The translations under genes and the position numbers were made by a program. A DNA stretch of 64,000 bases. Origin: Ralstonia thomasii (GTDB lineage: Bacteria > Pseudomonadota > Gammaproteobacteria > Burkholderiales > Burkholderiaceae). Every line of letters begins with the position of its first letter. Position 1 is the stretch's first letter. Positions 62,891 to 64,000 of the stretch are shown here, piece by piece. The stretch lies in NCBI RefSeq assembly GCF_958405895.1, contig NZ_CATZAR010000010.1; one strand, written 5' to 3'. A model generated the notes under the pieces. It was given only the letters and a program-made list of their open reading frames with translations, was not told where the DNA came from and did not search any database.

Positions 62891-64000
62891 CTAGACCGTC
62901 TCGCCTTCCTTGCTCGGATCGACCTGCTTGCCGCGCGCCAGCACCGGCACCAACGCTGCGCCAGTATGGCTGGCCGCCACGCGCGTCAACGCCTCCGGCC
63001 CGCAAGCCGCGACGATCGTGCCGCCTTCATCGCCGCCTTCGGGGCCGAGATCGAGAATCCAGTCCGCCTCGGCAATCACATCAAGGTCGTGCTCGATCAC
63101 GATCACGCTGTGGCCACCGTCCGCCAGGCGATGCAGCACGCGAATGAGCTTGGCCACGTCGGCCATGTGCAGGCCCACCGTCGGCTCGTCCAGCACGTAG
63201 AGCGTGTGGGGCGGCTTCTGGCCGCGGCGCGTCACGTCGTCGCGCACCTTGGACAACTCGGTGACAAGCTTGATGCGCTGCGCCTCGCCGCCGGACAGCG
63301 TGGGCGAGGGCTGGCCCAGCGTCAGGTAGCCGAGGCCCACGTCCTTCATCAACTGCAGCGGGTGGGCGATGCTGTTCATCGCACCAAAGAATTCGACCGC
63401 TTCGTCGATCTCCATGGTCAGCACATCGCCGATGTTCTTGCCGCGCCAGGTGACGGCCAGCGTTTCTGCATTGAAGCGCTGGCCGTGGCAGACGTCGCAG
63501 CCGACCTTCACGTCGGGCAGGAAGCTCATGGCGATGGTGCGCACGCCCTGGCCTTCACAGGCAGGGCAGCGGCCGTCGCCGGTGTTGAACGAGAAGCGCG
63601 AGGCGGTGTAGCCGCGTGCCCGCGCCTCGAGTGTGTCGGCAAAGAGCTTGCGGATGGTGTCCCACACGCCGATGTACGTGGCGGGGCAGGAGCGCGGCGT
63701 CTTGCCGATCGGCGTCTGGTCGACTTCCAGCACGCGGTCGATGGTTTCCCAGCCGATGACGCTGTCGCAGCCGTGCCAGTCGTGTTTGACGTCGAGCTTG
63801 CGCGGCATCTTCGCCTCTGGCGCCTCTGCCTGCGCGGCTTTGCGTGCGCGCCGCGTAGCCGGCGAAGACAGCACCGAACGGCCGACCGCATCGAGCAGGT
63901 TCGTCATCAACACATCACGCGCCAGCGTCGATTTGCCCGAGCCCGAAACGCCCGTAATCGCCACCAGACGCGACAGCGGCATCGTCGCGGTGACGTTGCG
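62891..64000 (-). CDS. uvrA: excinuclease ABC subunit A, C-terminal part (continues past window)
   Basis: The 3' part of a UvrA gene, running off the right edge (about 370 codons visible). UvrA recognises DNA damage in nucleotide excision repair. The second ATPase domain begins with Walker A VAITGVSGSGKSTLARDVL; the zinc finger CPACEGQG ... CDVCHGQRF, the signature PSPTLSGGEAQRIKLVTELS and the Walker B YVLDEPTVGLHMADV follow. Visible sequence has an insertion-like stretch (RRARKAAQAEAPEAKMPRKL) after the P-loop. In some betaproteobacteria a very large duplicated UvrA exists; whether this is that or the ordinary form cannot be seen here. Confidence 0.93.
   Translation of the reverse strand, partial: RNVTATMPLSRLVAITGVSGSGKSTLARDVLMTNLLDAVGRSVLSSPATRRARKAAQAEAPEAKMPRKLDVKHDWHGCDSVIGWETIDRVLEVDQTPIGKTPRSCPATYIGVWDTIRKLFADTLEARARGYTASRFSFNTGDGRCPACEGQGVRTIAMSFLPDVKVGCDVCHGQRFNAETLAVTWRGKNIGDVLTMEIDEAVEFFGAMNSIAHPLQLMKDVGLGYLTLGQPSPTLSGGEAQRIKLVTELSKVRDDVTRRGQKPPHTLYVLDEPTVGLHMADVAKLIRVLHRLADGGHSVIVIEHDLDVIAEADWILDLGPEGGDEGGTIVAACGPEALTRVAASHTGAALVPVLARGKQVDPSKEGETV

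Overview
The window reads as chromosomal DNA of a high-GC betaproteobacterium close to Ralstonia or Cupriavidus. The pointers are the 5S rRNA 3' end, the imuA-imuB-dnaE2 SOS cassette, an acnB with a betaproteobacterial-style promoter, a free-standing second EF-G gene, and complete 2-aminoethylphosphonate, alkanesulfonate and glucarate/uronate gene sets. Species was inferred from gene content only. No insertion sequence, integrase, prophage, tRNA or CRISPR array was found.

Layout. 1-143: end of an rRNA operon and its terminator. 354-6117: LexA-controlled mutagenesis cassette (imuA, imuB, dnaE2). 6642-8698: an XRE-type regulator, an ArsB/SLC13-type anion permease and the tail of a broken LysR gene. 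8754-13616: leftward fusA paralogue, a Crp/Fnr regulator, a rightward Mpo1-like membrane protein, and a leftward ferredoxin/crotonase pair. 13722-16497: acnB with promoter and terminator. 16567-18270: secreted M30-type metallopeptidase lipoprotein. 18594-27404: phosphonate block (LysR, PhnT, fused permease, PhnX, PhnS, FAD oxidoreductase, then a HAD phosphatase and a second LysR of the same type). 27641-28060: orphan ATP synthase epsilon subunit. 28319-32912: overlapping operon of TonB receptor, YfiR-like protein and CHASE8-like/GGDEF/EAL protein. 32928-33815: EamA exporter. 33934-34186: a 12-unit, 21-bp-phased repeat array. 34187-44968: divergent organosulfur block (four-rhodanese protein, cysteine-dioxygenase-like protein, acyl-CoA-dehydrogenase-like flavoprotein; SsuD-like monooxygenase, class II aldolase, ABC transporter, cytochrome c, second sulfonate-binding protein). 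45386-56791: LysR-headed aldarate/uronate operon. 56942-59668: FtsK-family translocase. 59798-60620: decayed gene fragments. 60661-62761: frameshifted fliD with a sigma-28-type promoter. 62891 to the end: 3' part of a uvrA gene.

How the genes work together. The phosphonate block imports 2-aminoethylphosphonate, oxidises it (FAD enzyme in place of the usual PhnW transaminase) and splits phosphonoacetaldehyde with PhnX. The aldarate block can take hexuronates (ExuT-like transporter, uronate dehydrogenase, SMP-30 lactonase) and glucarate/galactarate (GudP, GudD, GarD) through 5-keto-4-deoxyglucarate (KdgD) and 2-ketoglutaric semialdehyde dehydrogenase to 2-oxoglutarate. The sulfur block appears to import and desulfonate a sulfonate and handle the released sulfur, but its substrate cannot be read from the sequence.

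The least explained structures are the phased 21-bp array at 33934-34186, the paired dyads flanking the lysR-kdgD intergenic region, and the TonB receptor/YfiR/c-di-GMP operon.
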